NCBI RefSeq assembly: GCF_017311165.1
Contig: NZ_CP062973.1
Location: 1,984,001 to 2,048,000 of the forward strand
From: Psychroflexus sp. ALD_RP9
Lineage (GTDB): Bacteria > Bacteroidota > Bacteroidia > Flavobacteriales > Flavobacteriaceae
Length of the DNA stretch: 64,000 bases
Reading direction: 5' to 3'
The notes beneath the pieces are model-generated. The model did not search any database. It had not been told where the DNA came from and saw only the letters and a program-made list of their open reading frames with translations. A program made the position numbers and the translations under genes. Below, piece after piece: positions 17,625 to 26,488 of the stretch (within the stretch, counting starts at the first letter, position 1; every line of letters begins with the position of its first letter).

Positions 17625-18602
17625 TCACAAGAAGCTAATTAATGAAACAATAATTATCAGAATCAAAATAGATGTACCACAACCAGTTTTTCCCTTATTA
17701 TTAAGAGATTTCGTTTTATTAGTTTTGTTTCTTTTTGATTCAAATATTTGATTTAATTTACTTCTTAGTTCAGGAACATAACCAATAGGCTTGTCATTAT
17801 ATGAAAATCTTTTTTCAAGTTTATTATAACCATAAACTTTATACTTACCGTTTTCGTTAGGAAAGAAAATATTAACCCAATCGTATAAATTGCTATAACT
17901 TACGTAAACAGGAAATTCTAATTCTCCTATACTGAAATACTCAAGATATCGCTTTAATGAAATATCGTTTGATATTAAAAATAAGGTGAAATAATTTAAA
18001 TTAATTGGTTTAAAACTGTTTTTATACTCGTACAATAAGTGTTTACAAAGTCTTCTTAAATCGCCTTTTTCGTAATCTGAGTTTTCTTTAAACTCTTTAC
18101 ACTCACATTGTTGTTTATAAAGGTTATACTTATAGGTTTTATCACTTTCGGCTGAGTAGCTTTCTGTTTCAATTTCATAATTAAAATTACTTAGTGGTAT
18201 TGGTATTCTAATTTCTGAAATTTCTTTTTTTGGGAAAAAATCAGTGTTTTCTAATAAATTATATTCTCTGTTCTTAAAAATAAATTCAAACTCACTCAAA
18301 TCCAAAACAATACTATTGCCTTTTTTTGCTTTTGCTAATTTAGCATCGTCGTTAAAATCCTTATTTACACAGATGAAAGTTATATTTTCAGAATACCTTT
18401 TCTTGATATCCAAAGCTGAACTAATAGCGATTTCATTTAATCTTTGAACTTCTTTTTTATCAAAACCCCAAAAAAGTATTGAAGATTTTCCATACTCTTT
18501 TTTGTGATGAAATTTTAAATATGTTGAAAGAAAGTCTAAATCAAAATTTTCGACATCATTTTTGGTAATGTTAAACTTCTTTAATATTTCTTCTTTATTC
18601 AT
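17625..18602 (-). CDS. SWIM-type zinc-binding protein with C-terminal membrane anchor
   Basis: Start at ATG 18602 (MNKEEIL); an upstream in-frame ATG lies in attC-like site 20. 326 residues. The central C-x-C...C-x-H pattern (Cys166, Cys168, Cys186, His188) fits a SWIM zinc finger, a nucleic-acid or protein binding module. The N-terminal 110 residues have an alternating alpha/beta look, and the C-terminus ends in one membrane helix after a basic linker. This combination is not one I recognise. Confidence 0.7.
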   Translation of the reverse strand: MNKEEILKKFNITKNDVENFDLDFLSTYLKFHHKKEYGKSSILFWGFDKKEVQRLNEIAISSALDIKKRYSENITFICVNKDFNDDAKLAKAKKGNSIVLDLSEFEFIFKNREYNLLENTDFFPKKEISEIRIPIPLSNFNYEIETESYSAESDKTYKYNLYKQQCECKEFKENSDYEKGDLRRLCKHLLYEYKNSFKPINLNYFTLFLISNDISLKRYLEYFSIGELEFPVYVSYSNLYDWVNIFFPNENGKYKVYGYNKLEKRFSYNDKPIGYVPELRSKLNQIFESKRNKTNKTKSLNNKGKTGCGTSILILIIIVSLISFL

Positions 18603-18624
18603 TTTGGAAAGTGGTTGTTTAAAT

Positions 18625-18759
18625 TGGCTACAACGGTCTCGGCTATGAGTAGTTGCGTGATTTAGCACTTAATTTTGCAAGTATACACCAAACTGAAAAT
18701 CCGCGAGGATTTTCAAAAGTAGATGAGAACAAGCTATTACTTATAGCCATTGTTGGCAT
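18625..18759 (-). repeat. attC-like site 20 (GGCTATGAGTAG class)
   Basis: Inner stem as site 10; outer arms TGGCTACAAC and GTTGGCATT. Confidence 0.92.
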
Positions 18760-18766
18760 TTCGTTT

Positions 18767-19711
18767 TTATTCGTCTGTTTTATTGGTTAATATATAAAGT
18801 CCATCTTCTGCTTTTTTTCCATAAATCGCTATCGCAAATTTTGAATCAAAATACATAAAGTCTTTATTTTCCAGACTACAACTACTTTTTTCACCCATTT
18901 GAGCCTTAACAAATTCACGATACTTAATTTCAACTCCATTACTTAAAACAATTGGTTTTCTTTTCTCAGAGTAGGCTCCAATTCCTCCAAGATATAATAC
19001 TTCAGGCTCGGCTTTTATTGAAAAGTTTGTTTTTAATTCCTCTTTAGTCAATATGTAATCTTTTGTTTCATATCCAAAAAATGTTTCGTTTTCTCTTTTT
19101 TCCTCGACGTCATAGTATGAAACTCTAATTACATTATCATTATCAATTAAGCTTGCAGGTATTTCAATTGAAAACGTTCCGTCTGTTGATGTATAAGCGT
19201 TCAATATTTTTTGTGAAGTTACAAGTGTTATTTTTGCATTTTTAACAGGTTTTTTTAGATCCTTGGAAGTTATTTGCCCATTAAATATAATTGTATCTTC
19301 TAATTTGGGTTCATTTGGTTTTGTATTAGATTTTAGTTCTTTTGTTTCCAATTTTGAGTTTGAATTTTGAACAAATTCTGTTTTTACCATTGAATTTTCA
19401 GCGTGTGAAGTTTGTCCAATAGTTAATGAAGTTGCAAGTATCAATCCTGCAGCTACTTTAGATTTTGGAAAATTTAAATCAAAATTATTCTGTGAATTTA
19501 ATAATGGCGAATTCAATTGAGAATGTGTTAGTCTTGCACAAATTCTATTTCCCGATTTTTTTATAATCTCCGAAATCTCAACTTGATTTAGTTGAGTAAA
19601 GTCAATAACATTTTTTGAACACAAATCACAATAATTTCCTTTTTCATTGGGTTTCATATTTTCCCACTTTTCATTACAAGGATTGTCTAATTTTAAAAAT
19701 TTGTTCTTCAT
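18767..19711 (-). CDS. envelope protein with Cys-rich N-terminus and CarboxypepD-like domain
   Basis: 314 residues. The N-terminal 45 residues carry C-x2-C (YCDLCSKNVIDFT) plus Cys12, a pattern common in Bacteroidota proteins of unknown role. A hydrophobic helix follows near 84-102. A carboxypeptidase-regulatory-like beta domain (about 140-215: FNGQITSKDLKKPVKNAKI, TSTDGTFSIEIP) comes next, then a C-terminal YGKKAEDGLYIL hairpin that resembles the GVIII element of TonB plug domains. Possibly inner-membrane anchored with a periplasmic domain. Confidence 0.7.
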   Translation of the reverse strand: MKNKFLKLDNPCNEKWENMKPNEKGNYCDLCSKNVIDFTQLNQVEISEIIKKSGNRICARLTHSQLNSPLLNSQNNFDLNFPKSKVAAGLILATSLTIGQTSHAENSMVKTEFVQNSNSKLETKELKSNTKPNEPKLEDTIIFNGQITSKDLKKPVKNAKITLVTSQKILNAYTSTDGTFSIEIPASLIDNDNVIRVSYYDVEEKRENETFFGYETKDYILTKEELKTNFSIKAEPEVLYLGGIGAYSEKRKPIVLSNGVEIKYREFVKAQMGEKSSCSLENKDFMYFDSKFAIAIYGKKAEDGLYILTNKTDE

Positions 19712-19729
19712 TGTATTGTGTTTTAAATG

Positions 19730-19930
19730 AATGCCAACGGATTTGTATATGACAAGTAGCGTGTAAATTAGCGATTATTTTTCGGTTGAACCACAAGCCA
19801 AATCTTTTGTATTTTGTTTTTATCTTTTATTTTCAAAATGCCAAATCAAAAGATTTGGCGACTTTGTAAATATACCAAAATTTGTAGTTTATAAAAGGTG
19901 CAGCTATTTGTTATATACGTTGTTAGGCAA
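19730..19930 (-). repeat. attC-like site 21 (long variant)
   Basis: About 200 bp; outer stem GTATATGACAAGTAGCGTG / CAGCTATTTGTTATATAC, inner palindrome AGCCAAATCTTTTG / CAAAAGATTTGGCG. Confidence 0.88.
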
Positions 19931-20458
19931 AGTTTTTTTATTCAACATTGCTTTAATTTTTCTTTTTTCTCGTTTTGATATAAAATAAATGTGTTTTTCT
20001 TTCATCTTTTTATCGTAATAGTCAATTGTATCTGCTGAAGCACTTCTTAAAATAGGAAATGAAAAAAATAATAAAAAAGAATAAAAATTTCTCTCTATAG
20101 ATTTTAAAAGATTCAAATGTTCGCATTTGTCATTAACAACTTCAATCCAAAGAATTAATTTTCCGATAGATGAACCTAAAATTGTTTCTAAAACTGAATT
20201 TAAAAAAATTAAAAAAACTGGCAGGAAATAAATTGTAGGAGTTAATTTGATAATATCGTTTTTTACTAAAAAATACAGTATAATAATTCCGATTAAAATG
20301 TCTAAAATTTTAGCAAATAACCTATAACTATCATTTTTAATATTTGGGTCATACTTTAATTCAAATTCAATTTTTTCATAGACTCGTTTTCCATCTATTA
20401 TTTTTTTAGTTGGTCTGTTTACTTTTCGAAATTCTGTAAGTTCAGATATTTTCAACAA
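19904..20458 (-). CDS. RDD-family membrane protein
   Basis: 184 residues. The YRLFAKILDILIG segment, with Arg and Asp in the first membrane helix, and further helices near 73-95 and 118-140 fit the RDD family of small membrane proteins with uncertain transport roles. The LLKSIERN segment before the last helix also matches the family. The C-terminal tail and stop run into attC-like site 21. Single-gene cassette. Confidence 0.7.
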   Translation of the reverse strand: MLKISELTEFRKVNRPTKKIIDGKRVYEKIEFELKYDPNIKNDSYRLFAKILDILIGIIILYFLVKNDIIKLTPTIYFLPVFLIFLNSVLETILGSSIGKLILWIEVVNDKCEHLNLLKSIERNFYSFLLFFSFPILRSASADTIDYYDKKMKEKHIYFISKREKRKIKAMLNKKTLPNNVYNK

Positions 20459-20466
20459 ATTTAAAT

Positions 20467-20607
20467 TTTGCCTAACGGTCTCGTATAACCGTCATTTACG
20501 GGTTAAAGTACGCAAATTTTTCGGTTTAGCACAGACGTTAGCAATTCCGAGTGGATTCGGACGTAGTCGAATCCGACGTAATTGCGGTTATACATTGTTG
20601 CCAACAG
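20467..20607 (-). repeat. attC-like site 22 (GTATAACCG class)
   Basis: Inner stem GTATAACCGTCATTTACGG / CGTAATTGCGGTTATAC, relative of sites 6, 7 and 64. Confidence 0.92.
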
Positions 20608-20611
20608 TATT

Positions 20612-21193
20612 TTATTTTTTCCGATTATGAAATTCATTCAGGATTCTTTGCTTTTCCATTTCAGAAAGTCCAAAATCAGTTATTAATTCAGGTCTAAAAG
20701 GTGGAATTCGGTCGTCAATTATTAAAACATTTTTAACCAAATATTCTCCAATTTCTAATTCATTTCCTAAACAACCTGATTGATAGTAAACAGAATAAAT
20801 TGTGTCATTAATCGCATTAGAAATCAGTTCAGCTTTGTTTTTGAAATTCTTTTTTCTTAATAATCCCTCGTAAGCAATTGCCTTGATATTTCCGTTTGGA
20901 AATTCCGTTAGTTTTAGAAGTTCAGATTCAGTTGCGTTTTCCATAATCCATTTTCGGCTTTCAATTTCTTCAGTTATTGCTCTTCCATTTCCTCCAATTC
21001 CGCTCGAAATGGATTGATATTTATAAACACTAATTGAATCTTTAATAGTACTTTCAATTCCGTTCCAATTAAACGTCCAGCTTTTTTCATAACCAGAAGT
21101 TAACACAGCAATAATTCCAATTCCGAGTATTGTCAGGATTGGAAATAAAATCGAAAATCGACTTTTTTTGTTGTTATTTCTGCGTTTTCTCAT
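20612..21193 (-). CDS. N-terminally anchored extracytoplasmic protein, unknown
   Basis: 193 residues beginning MRKRRNNNKK, then one membrane helix (about 12-31). The following domain contains a GGNGRA loop and helical repeats (RKWIMENATESELLKL ... AIAYEGLLRKKNF) that look like HEAT-type or scaffold helices. Charge distribution suggests the C-terminal domain is outside the membrane. No named family. Confidence 0.75.
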   Translation of the reverse strand: MRKRRNNNKKSRFSILFPILTILGIGIIAVLTSGYEKSWTFNWNGIESTIKDSISVYKYQSISSGIGGNGRAITEEIESRKWIMENATESELLKLTEFPNGNIKAIAYEGLLRKKNFKNKAELISNAINDTIYSVYYQSGCLGNELEIGEYLVKNVLIIDDRIPPFRPELITDFGLSEMEKQRILNEFHNRKK

Positions 21194-21194
21194 A

Positions 21195-21337
21195 TTGTTG
21201 GCAACGGTCTTGGCTATGATGTCGTTGCGGAATCATCCGTTAGGATTATTCCGCTTGGAAACGAAATTACACTTTTAACTGGAATTTTCCATAGAAAATT
21301 CCAAACCGCAATGCATTATAGCCGTTGTTACCAATAG
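21195..21337 (-). repeat. attC-like site 23 (GGCTATGATGTCG class)
   Basis: Inner stem as site 3; right arm GTTACCAATAGG opens a family-B body. Confidence 0.92.
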
Positions 21338-21728
21338 GTTTTATATTGAGTTTGAGTTCATTTTTTTCGTTCTGCTATTCCATTCCGTCGAGTAGAGCTG
21401 AAGTTTTGCTATATTAATCTCGATTTAAAAATCTGTTTTCAAGAGTAAATTCATCTGTTTTCAAACGTGCTAAAATTCCGCTGTGTTGATTTTCCGTGTT
21501 TTGTTATTCAGCGTTTAGATTTTCAAATTCAGATAGCTACTCAATGCTCAACCAAAAAATCGATTCCATTTGTTTTCAAATCAATTCAGTTTTCAGAGTT
21601 TTAGTGATAACATCTAATTTTTAAAGATTAATCAAATTTTTTCAATATTTTCAGAGTCAATTCCGTTTATTAGAATTATCGAAATATGAATTTTATCTCT
21701 AAAAAATCTTTGAAATCAACTTATTGGT
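21331..21728. other. ORF-less cassette body, family B copy 2
   Basis: About 400 bp without credible ORF, closely similar to copy 1 (2253-2654). TTACCAATA / TATTGGTAA ends pair. Stops interrupt every long frame on both strands. Confidence 0.85.
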
Positions 21729-21860
21729 AACGGTCTTGGCTATGATGTCGTTGCGGAATCATCCGTTAGGATTATTCCGCTTGAAAACGAAATTACACTT
21801 TTAACTGGAATTTTCCATAGAAAATTCCAAACCGCATTGCATTATAGCCGTTGTTACCAA
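21722..21860 (-). repeat. attC-like site 24 (GGCTATGATGTCG class)
   Basis: Nearly identical to site 23, again immediately left of a family-B body. Confidence 0.92.
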
Positions 21861-22237
21861 TAGGTTTTATATTGAGTTTGAGTTCATTTTTTTTCACTTT
21901 GCTATTCAATTCCGTCGAGTAGAGCAGAAGATTTGCTATATAAATCTATAATCAAAAAATCTGTTTTCAAGAGTGAATTCATCTGTTTTCAAGCTTGCTA
22001 AAATTCCGCTGTGTTGATTTTCCACGTTTTGATTTTCAAATTCAGATTGTTGCTTAAAGCTCAACCAAAAATCAATTCCATTTGTTTTCAAATCAATTCA
22101 GTTTTCAGCGTCTGAGTGATAACATCAAATTTTAAAGCTCATTCTACTTTTTAATTTTATCAGAGTCAATTCTGTTTTTTAGAATTATCTAAATATGAAT
22201 TTTATCTCTAAAAATCTTTGAAATCAACTTATTGGTA
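21854..22237. other. ORF-less cassette body, family B copy 3
   Basis: About 385 bp; same landmarks as copies 1 and 2 with small deletions in the second half. Confidence 0.85.
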
Positions 22238-22370
22238 ACGGTTTGCGCATATGGTTTGTGGCGAAGTTAAAAACCGCTCGCCTATCGGTTAAACTCTTAA
22301 TTTTCTAAAAAATACTAAAATTATCTTTCTAGCAAGAATTTCGCCATAAATTATATGCGCTGTTGGGCAA
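22231..22370 (-). repeat. attC-like site 25 (GCGCATATGG class)
   Basis: Inner stem GCATATGGTTTGTGGCGAA / TTCGCCATAAATTATATGC; right arm GTTGGGCAAAG. Confidence 0.9.
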
Positions 22371-22375
22371 AGTAT

Positions 22376-22828
22376 TTATTCACGGCATATTATTCCATTC
22401 TGCGAAATTTTTTGTCCGTCATTCGTTGTTAATATCGCTTCGTACATTAAACAATTATCGACAATTTTAGTTTTCGAAACTACAATTCCATTATTGTCAT
22501 TTACCCATTTTTTTTCAGCGTCTAATTCATATTTTGAATCATCGTAAGTCAACCGATATGTGCAGTCATCAATCCATTCAATTATTTCGTAGTCAGGTTT
22601 TCCATTTCCAATTCCATTCGTCCATTCGGTCTGAGTATTTCCTTTTCGTATGACGATATATTTTTCAATCTCAGCATCATTGTCGTCATTCTCGATTTCA
22701 GTTGTATTTTCAGATTCTGTTTCTGTTTCAGGAATATAAAACCGTCCTTCTTTAAAATCAGCACAAGTCAATTCTTGAGCATTTGAATTTATTCCAATCA
22801 ATATGATTATAGTTAGTATTATTTTCAT
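22376..22828 (-). CDS. secreted protein, unknown
   Basis: Start at ATG 22828, which begins a signal peptide (MKIILTIIILIGINSNAQ, cleavage after NAQ or near it); the longer frame comes from attC-like site 26. The mature part of about 130 residues starts with LTCADF and has a Glu/Asp-rich loop, then beta strands with conserved-looking Cys residues (CTYRLTY, CLMYEA, ICRE). It resembles small exported beta proteins common in Bacteroidota, without a family name. Confidence 0.78.
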   Translation of the reverse strand: MKIILTIIILIGINSNAQELTCADFKEGRFYIPETETESENTTEIENDDNDAEIEKYIVIRKGNTQTEWTNGIGNGKPDYEIIEWIDDCTYRLTYDDSKYELDAEKKWVNDNNGIVVSKTKIVDNCLMYEAILTTNDGQKISQNGIICRE

Positions 22829-22840
22829 TTCGTTTATATT

Positions 22841-22979
22841 TTGCCCAACGTCTCGCGCATATGGTTTGTGGCGAGCAAAAATGCGCAAATTTTTCGGTTA
22901 AGGTTTTACGTTTTTAAAAATACAAAAACTTTGGTTTTGGCACTAATTCCGCCATAAACTATATGCGCTGTTGTACCTA
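22841..22979 (-). repeat. attC-like site 26 (GCGCATATGG class)
   Basis: Inner stem GCATATGGTTTGTGGCGA / CCGCCATAAACTATATGC; right arm GTTGTACCTAG. Confidence 0.9.
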
Positions 22980-22986
22980 GTTTTTT

Positions 22987-23484
22987 TCAGATCCACGAGT
23001 AGGCAAATTCTAATTCGGTTGCTTTATTCTTTTCTATTATTCTAAAAGTCCATACTTTTTCATAATATTTTTCAGGTCTATATTCAGTATTATTTTCATA
23101 CCAATCGTAATCATCAGTTTCAAATAATTGTTCAACTATTTTTTTTACAGCATCTTTTTGGAAGTTTTTAAAACGTACAGTTACGATTTCTCCCCATTCA
23201 TTACATTCTTGTTCGTGAGTGAAAGTATGTTCTTCTTTAAAAATAATTTTAAATCCGCAAAATTCATTTTTATCATTCGATTCTGAAGTCATCCATTTTG
23301 GTTTTTTTACTTTGATAGTGTCCACAGCAGTAAATTTGGATTTAAGATAATCAAGCATAATACTATCTGGCGAATTCACTTGTTCAATTCTAGAAATATT
23401 TTTTACAGAATCAATTTTTTCATTATTTATGTTTAATATCAAAAATTGAAAAATTAGAATAAAAATTACTAGTGTGAATTTCAT
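22987..23484 (-). CDS. exported protein, unknown
   Basis: 165 residues. N-terminal hydrophobic signal or anchor (residues 4-18). The mature region contains a CGFKIIFKEEHTFTHEQECNEWGE stretch with two Cys (given here only as positions about 75-98) and a W/Y-rich C-terminus. No family recognised. Single-gene cassette; the start is about 20 bp from attC-like site 27. Confidence 0.75.
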   Translation of the reverse strand: MKFTLVIFILIFQFLILNINNEKIDSVKNISRIEQVNSPDSIMLDYLKSKFTAVDTIKVKKPKWMTSESNDKNEFCGFKIIFKEEHTFTHEQECNEWGEIVTVRFKNFQKDAVKKIVEQLFETDDYDWYENNTEYRPEKYYEKVWTFRIIEKNKATELEFAYSWI

Positions 23485-23504
23485 TAAGACTTCAGTTTCA
23501 AAAT

Positions 23505-23649
23505 TAGGTACAACGTTTTTGTATAACCGCAGTTATTACGGAATTAAAATTAGTGATTTTCAATTACAAAACCCAAGTGAGCAAATACGAGTTGATTCGG
23601 CTTATAGTCGAATCAGCCGTAATTGCGGTTATGCGGTGTTGCAAGTAGG
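23505..23649 (-). repeat. attC-like site 27
   Basis: Inner stem GTATAACCGCAGTTATTACG / CCGTAATTGCGGTTATGC, class of site 17. Here it carries a family-B-like body instead of the usual GGCTATGATGTCG site. Confidence 0.9.
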
Positions 23650-24041
23650 TTTTTTTATAGAGCGCAATTAATTCGTTTTTTTCGTTCAGCTATTCAATTT
23701 CGTCGAGTAGAGCAGAAGTTATGCTATATTAATCTCGATTTAAAAATCTGTTTTCAAGAGTGAATTCATTTGTTTTCAAGCTAGCTAAAATTCCGCTGTG
23801 TTGATTTTTCGCGTTTTGTTATTCAGCGTTTTGATATTCAAATTCAGATAGCTGCTCAAAGCTCAACCAAAAATCAATTCTATTTGTTTTCAAACCAATT
23901 CAGTTTTAGAGTTTGAGTGACAACATCCAATTTTCAAAGATTAATCAAATTTTTTAAATATTATCAGAGTCAATTCCAATTCTTAGAATTATCGAAATAT
24001 GAATTTTATCTCTAAAAATTCATTGAAATCAACTTACTTGC
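23639..24041. other. ORF-less cassette body, family B variant (copy 4)
   Basis: About 400 bp. The interior matches family B (CGTCGAGTAGAGCAGAAG, TGTTTTCAAG), but its ends are TTGCAAGTAGG / TACTTGCAA and its attC is of another class. The interior and the recombination ends have therefore been re-paired. Confidence 0.8.
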
Positions 24042-24174
24042 AACGGTCTTGGCTATGATGTCGTTGCGGAATCATCCGCAGGATTATTCCGCTGGTAAAC
24101 GAAATTACACTTTTAACTGGAATTTTCCATAGAAAATTCCAAACCGCAATGCATTATAGCCGTTGTTATGGGGT
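24035..24174 (-). repeat. attC-like site 28 (GGCTATGATGTCG class)
   Basis: Inner stem as site 3; right arm GTTATGGGGTG. One of the few coding cassettes with this class. Confidence 0.92.
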
Positions 24175-24774
24175 GTTTTTTATTTCCACACTTTTACCTG
24201 CCCAATCAATAAAAATTTTTATTTCTAATATTCCATATTTTGATGAAACTATCAAATCTGTAATTCTAGTCAAGTCATTATTTATTGAAGGATGAACAGG
24301 TTTTGATAATTCACTTTTTCTAACATCTAGTGTCTGAATTATTTCATCATTCTTATTATCAATATCAGTTATTTTCAAAAGGTCATTGATTAATAAGCCA
24401 CAATTTTCAATTTTATATTCAGCTCCAATTTTTTTATTAAAATCGAATAGTATTTGTCTTTCAGTATTTGCTTTAGATTCAAAATAAACAATCTTATCGG
24501 AAAATGATAGATATCCAATTGTATCAAATTTATCAATTGAGAAGATCAAGGAATTATTTTCATCTAAAATATCAAAGTGAAATTCAAAAGTCTGCTCTGG
24601 ACAGATTGAAATGATCTCATCGTCTAATTCAATATATTCATTCGGGTGATGTTTACAGTTTTGAAGCGTTCTCGATTGTTGAATTGACTTAAAATCATGA
24701 AATATTCTTTGTTTTTCACATGACATAATCAAAAAAGTCAAAATCAAAAATGTTATTAAAATATTTTGTTTCAA
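24166..24774 (-). CDS. lipoprotein, unknown
   Basis: Start set at TTG 24774 (then KQNILITFLILTFLIMSC, lipid Cys19), since the only upstream ATG (24822) is inside attC-like site 29. The mature domain of about 180 residues contains a second Cys pair region (LQNCKHHP, ISICPEQ) and beta-rich sequence. The C-terminus runs to the edge of site 28. No family recognised. Confidence 0.7.
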   Translation of the reverse strand: MKQNILITFLILTFLIMSCEKQRIFHDFKSIQQSRTLQNCKHHPNEYIELDDEIISICPEQTFEFHFDILDENNSLIFSIDKFDTIGYLSFSDKIVYFESKANTERQILFDFNKKIGAEYKIENCGLLINDLLKITDIDNKNDEIIQTLDVRKSELSKPVHPSINNDLTRITDLIVSSKYGILEIKIFIDWAGKSVEIKNTP

Positions 24775-24796
24775 TTTTCTGTTTTCGTTTTTAAAT

Positions 24797-24936
24797 ACCC
24801 CATAACGTCTCGCGCATAACATAAGTGGCGACTTAAAGTGCGCAAATTTTTCGGTTAAGTTTTACTTTTTTAAAATTACACAAACTTCTCGTTTCAGCAC
24901 TAATCTCGCCATTTTTGTTATACGCTGTTAGCATTA
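24797..24936 (-). repeat. attC-like site 29 (GCATAAC class)
   Basis: Inner stem GCATAACATAAGTGGCGA / TCGCCATTTTTGTTATAC; outer arms CCCCATAAC and GTTAGCATTAG. Confidence 0.9.
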
Positions 24937-25557
24937 GTACTTTTCCAAGTGAGTTTCATTTTTTTCATTTTGTATTGGCTCAACAGTATTAATCCTAAGT
25001 CTGTCAATTGCATTTGTAATTTCAAATTCATCTAAGCTTCCCCACATCGAATGAGGATAAAAAAGCCTTCCTATTGTATTATTTTTCTTAGTGAATTTGA
25101 TACCTTTTTTCTTTTTTTTACTCAAACCGTCAAAGGCATTGATTTTAATGCAAGCTATGCTTTTAAATGAATATTCCTTTAATGTTATTTTTGAGTCTTG
25201 GTAGTTTCTTAATGCAAAAGAAATTTTTCTCTCATCGTCATTAATATCAAATGCTACAATTATTTTTTTTCGAAGAAAACTAAGTCTAAAGATCAAATAA
25301 AAAAAAACCATTATCAAAAAAGCGGAAATTGTTATTTTAATTAACTCTTCTCCATTCACTTCCTTTATTCCATCAATAAATCTATTGAAAACTCGAAAAT
25401 AAAAATCTGAATCGTAGTATTTTCCTTTTGAATAATAACTTATGATAATGACAAATGATAAAAATCCAATAGTCAAAGATAGTAAAGCCTTATATAAAGT
25501 ATGCTTAGCATCGAATGGCTTATCATAGTAGTTGGATTTATATTTTAATTCGTTCAT
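24934..25557 (-). CDS. two-helix membrane protein, unknown
   Basis: 207 residues with membrane helices at about 27-44 and 73-91, separated by an extracytoplasmic loop. A cytoplasmic-looking domain follows (FDINDDERKISFALRNY...) with a KKKKKGIKFTKK basic stretch. PH-like or YdbS-like topology is possible but not demonstrated. Single-gene cassette. Confidence 0.75.
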   Translation of the reverse strand: MNELKYKSNYYDKPFDAKHTLYKALLSLTIGFLSFVIIISYYSKGKYYDSDFYFRVFNRFIDGIKEVNGEELIKITISAFLIMVFFYLIFRLSFLRKKIIVAFDINDDERKISFALRNYQDSKITLKEYSFKSIACIKINAFDGLSKKKKKGIKFTKKNNTIGRLFYPHSMWGSLDEFEITNAIDRLRINTVEPIQNEKNETHLEKY

Positions 25558-25584
25558 TAAATTTTTACCAGTATTTTTCAGTAT

Positions 25585-25720
25585 TAATGCTAACGGTTTT
25601 GTGTATGATTAGTGGCGTGTTTCAAGCACCTAATTTAGCAAATAAATACCGAATAGAAAATCCGCGAGGATTTTCGTAAGTAGGCGAGAACCAGCCATTA
25701 ATTATACACGGTGTTGGCAA
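25585..25720 (-). repeat. attC-like site 30 (GTGTATGATTAG class)
   Basis: Inner stem GTGTATGATTAGTGGCGTG / CAGCCATTAATTATACAC; relative of sites 31 and 37. Confidence 0.92.
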
Positions 25721-25735
25721 ATCGTTTTTTTTTTT

Positions 25736-26329
25736 TTAGTCAATTCCTAAATCGTTTGTTATTGAGTGTTCCAATTTTATTTCACTAATTGGTATTCCCA
25801 TATTTTTGTTTATAATTCCAATTATAATTCGCTCAACTTCATATTTGTTTGTGATTTTTTCAATGTCAATGAGTTTTTCTTCATTCAATGCGATTGTCCA
25901 ATCAATCAATTCACGGATAGTTCCGCTTGAAACTGGCGTTGTTCGTTTTATGGTTTTAATCCCAAAAATTTTAACGTGAGAGCCTAATTCTGGATTGAAA
26001 TCAAGTGCTACCAATTCAGGCAATTCAAGTCCGATTTCTGTTTTCAAAAGGTGCCATTTTTCTTTTAATTCCGTTTGAGAGAGCAACTCCGTTATTTTTG
26101 TTCCGGGTTTAATTTCTTTATCGGTCAATTTTAAATTCCGAACCGCTTTTCTGATTCGGTAAAACACTATTTGGGTTAAGCATTTTTCATTCGGATTTGT
26201 AATGATTTTGCTGTAAACGGAATCCACAAAATTTTGAACGGTATATATTTTTTCAGCTTCAGAATCCTCAATTCGTATTCCAAATTTGTCCTCAACTGAC
26301 ATCAATAATTCTACTGAATCTAATCCCAT
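25736..26329 (-). CDS. atypical acyl-carrier-like protein with split ACP halves
   Basis: 197 residues. The N-terminus [18 protein letters not shown] is the 4'-phosphopantetheine attachment end of an acyl carrier protein, with Ser5 as the likely attachment residue, but helix I is absent. The last 45 residues ([20 protein letters not shown] ... TNDLGID) look like helix I and loop of an ACP and stop one residue before the Ser position. A helical linker of about 100 residues lies between. Proteins starting MGLD-VEL are known; the C-terminal half-domain is odd. Reaction partner unknown. Confidence 0.65.
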   Translation of the reverse strand: MGLDSVELLMSVEDKFGIRIEDSEAEKIYTVQNFVDSVYSKIITNPNEKCLTQIVFYRIRKAVRNLKLTDKEIKPGTKITELLSQTELKEKWHLLKTEIGLELPELVALDFNPELGSHVKIFGIKTIKRTTPVSSGTIRELIDWTIALNEEKLIDIEKITNKYEVERIIIGIINKNMGIPISEIKLEHSITNDLGID

Positions 26330-26348
26330 TATCGGTTCGTTTTAAATG

Positions 26349-26484
26349 TTTGCCAACGGTTTTGTGTATGATTAGTGGCGTGTTTATGCACCTAATTTAG
26401 CAAATAAATACCAAATAGAAAATCTGCGAGGATTTTCGTAAGTAGGCGAGAACAAGCCATTAATTATACACGTTGTTGCCAGTA
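26349..26484 (-). repeat. attC-like site 31 (GTGTATGATTAG class)
   Basis: Inner stem GTGTATGATTAGTGGCGTG / CAAGCCATTAATTATACAC. Confidence 0.92.
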
Positions 26485-26488
26485 GTTT

